Below the pieces are notes generated by a model that had not been told where the DNA came from, searched no databases, and worked only from the letters and a program-made list of their open reading frames with translations. The translations under genes were made by a program, and so were the position numbers. From the NCBI GenBank assembly GCA_028023455.1, contig JAQFVV010012402.1, positions 13,756,483-13,820,482 of the forward strand: a stretch of DNA of 64,000 nt, read 5' to 3'. Origin of the DNA: Epiperipatus broadwayi (lineage: Eukaryota > Onychophora > Udeonychophora > Euonychophora > Peripatidae). Below, one piece after another: positions 63,010-64,000 of this stretch (position 1 is its first letter; each line of letters starts with the position of its first letter).

Positions 63010-63116
63010 TTTAAACCACTAAACATCACATGATCACTATGTCTTATGCTAGCATCCATTGATTACTCTGTTGGCACTGAGTGGCACTATTGTATGGAGA
63101 GTTTTGCCTGTTTTAT
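63010..63116 (+). repeat. family C fragment
   Basis: ACTAAACATCACATGATCAC at the left and ATGGAGAGTTTTGCCTG at the right match the family ends. The ribozyme-like middle is missing. Confidence 0.6.
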
Positions 63117-64000
63117 ATGGTTTAATTAAAATTTATTTTCATGAGATATATTCTGTTACATATATAACACATCCTACATATGTAATATTATAAACAAGGA
63201 ACAATCCCTCTGGTCATGCACTTCAAGAATCTCCTTGCATTTGCCCATGAACATTGATTTTAAAAGCATAAGTGTAAGCTTAAACTTAGAATTTATTTAT
63301 ATATAAACCCGTCTTTCATCACTATGCTGAAATCAGGGCTTGAATCTACTATATGCCCAAGTTCCTTCTATAAATAACAGAATATTTATTAAAAGTAAAT
63401 TCAAAATTACTATATATTTCATTGCAGATGGTCAAAAATAGAATTGTATCTTTTCCCTGTAACAGATGAAATAGGTTTTTCAAATTAAATTAATATTATA
63501 TAACTCAGGCACATAACAGATTTAGCTCTGATTTCAGTACAGTGAGTGAAGACTGGTTTTTCTACAAATAAACTCTGAACATAAGCACACACCTATACTT
63601 TTAAAGGCAATGCTTATGGGTCAGAGCAAGGAGATTCTTAAAGTGCATGACTGAAGGGAATACTAAGTCTTCCTTCATTTTATTAAGGATCAATAATCAC
63701 AATAATATGTCATGCACACACTACAATAATCTTCATTATGAATGTTTTTTTTAAATTAAAGTCAATGAGATTTGATCAAAGACCTTCATAAATAATGATT
63801 TTCTCTATTAATCAATCATTATTACAACTTTGCATAGAATTGTGAAGAGAGATAAAATTCATCTTTAACCTAATCTATTTTCTAAATATTGTATAGCTAA
63901 ACTCATTGTTCTTTTTTTTTTGGATGGCCTGGTTCTCGTACATATAAATTCTGAATCATTAATAGAAATTTCATATAAATTTTGATTTGTAAAATGTGAT
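63117..64000. other. AT-rich DNA, with one pair of similar segments
   Basis: A segment near 63200-63260 (CTTCAAGAATCTCCTTGC) is roughly complementary to 63625-63660 (GGAGATTCTTAAAGTGCATG), which suggests a further foldback element of about 440 bp. No coding sequence is seen. Confidence 0.4.

Overview
This window looks like intergenic or intronic DNA from an animal, most likely an invertebrate. It is about three-quarters A+T by eye. It holds long (TA)n and (GATA)n microsatellites and many decayed interspersed repeats. No intact protein-coding host gene is visible: every longer open frame is repeat-derived, low-complexity or unrecognised. I cannot name the species from the sequence.

The clearest novelty is a set of repeats that carry hammerhead self-cleaving ribozyme (HHR) motifs. 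(1) At 38301-40014 a 414-bp unit is repeated in tandem three and a half times, followed by a partial inverted copy. Each copy holds a compact type I HHR: a CUGAGGA box, a 4-bp helix II, GAAA, a tiny palindromic helix III, an AUC (once AUA) cleavage triplet, and a 6-bp helix I. Four are on the minus strand and one is on the plus strand. The nearly identical 414-bp units resemble the small retrozymes and HHR satellites of animals. (2) An older dispersed SINE-like family ('family A', about ten copies) has a type I HHR core, a tRNA B-box-like block downstream, and one head-to-tail dimer with a spacing of about 500 bp. (3) Two further decayed families (B and C) keep HHR-like cores.

The 414-bp array lies inside an 11.2-kb minus-strand LTR retrotransposon (32270-43465). 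It has 2.6-kb LTRs (TGTGACC...GGTTACA in element sense), a polypurine tract and about 6 kb of interior. The interior has no recognisable pol gene, only a broken gene for a long coiled-coil and lysine-rich protein (about 37260-35110). Four of the HHRs are in the sense strand of this element, in its 5' leader, so its own transcript should be cut there.

Layout. 1-9.8 kb: AT-rich DNA with a family A dimer. 9.8-25 kb: tandem and foldback repeats, family B and C copies, an inverted family A pair and a tRNA-Val-derived SINE. 26.0-28.7 kb: a near full-length but dead RTE-type LINE with endonuclease and reverse transcriptase remnants. 28.7-32.2 kb: microsatellites, foldback repeats and family A. 32.3-43.5 kb: the LTR element. 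43.5-64 kb: RTE 3' fragments (one in a twin-priming arrangement), a dead mariner, SINEs with target-site duplications, more family A and C copies, a 370-bp inverted-repeat element, an odd G-homopolymer segment and a second decayed RTE copy. The RTE element is the likely source of retrotransposition activity for the SINEs. What moves the HHR families cannot be read from this window.
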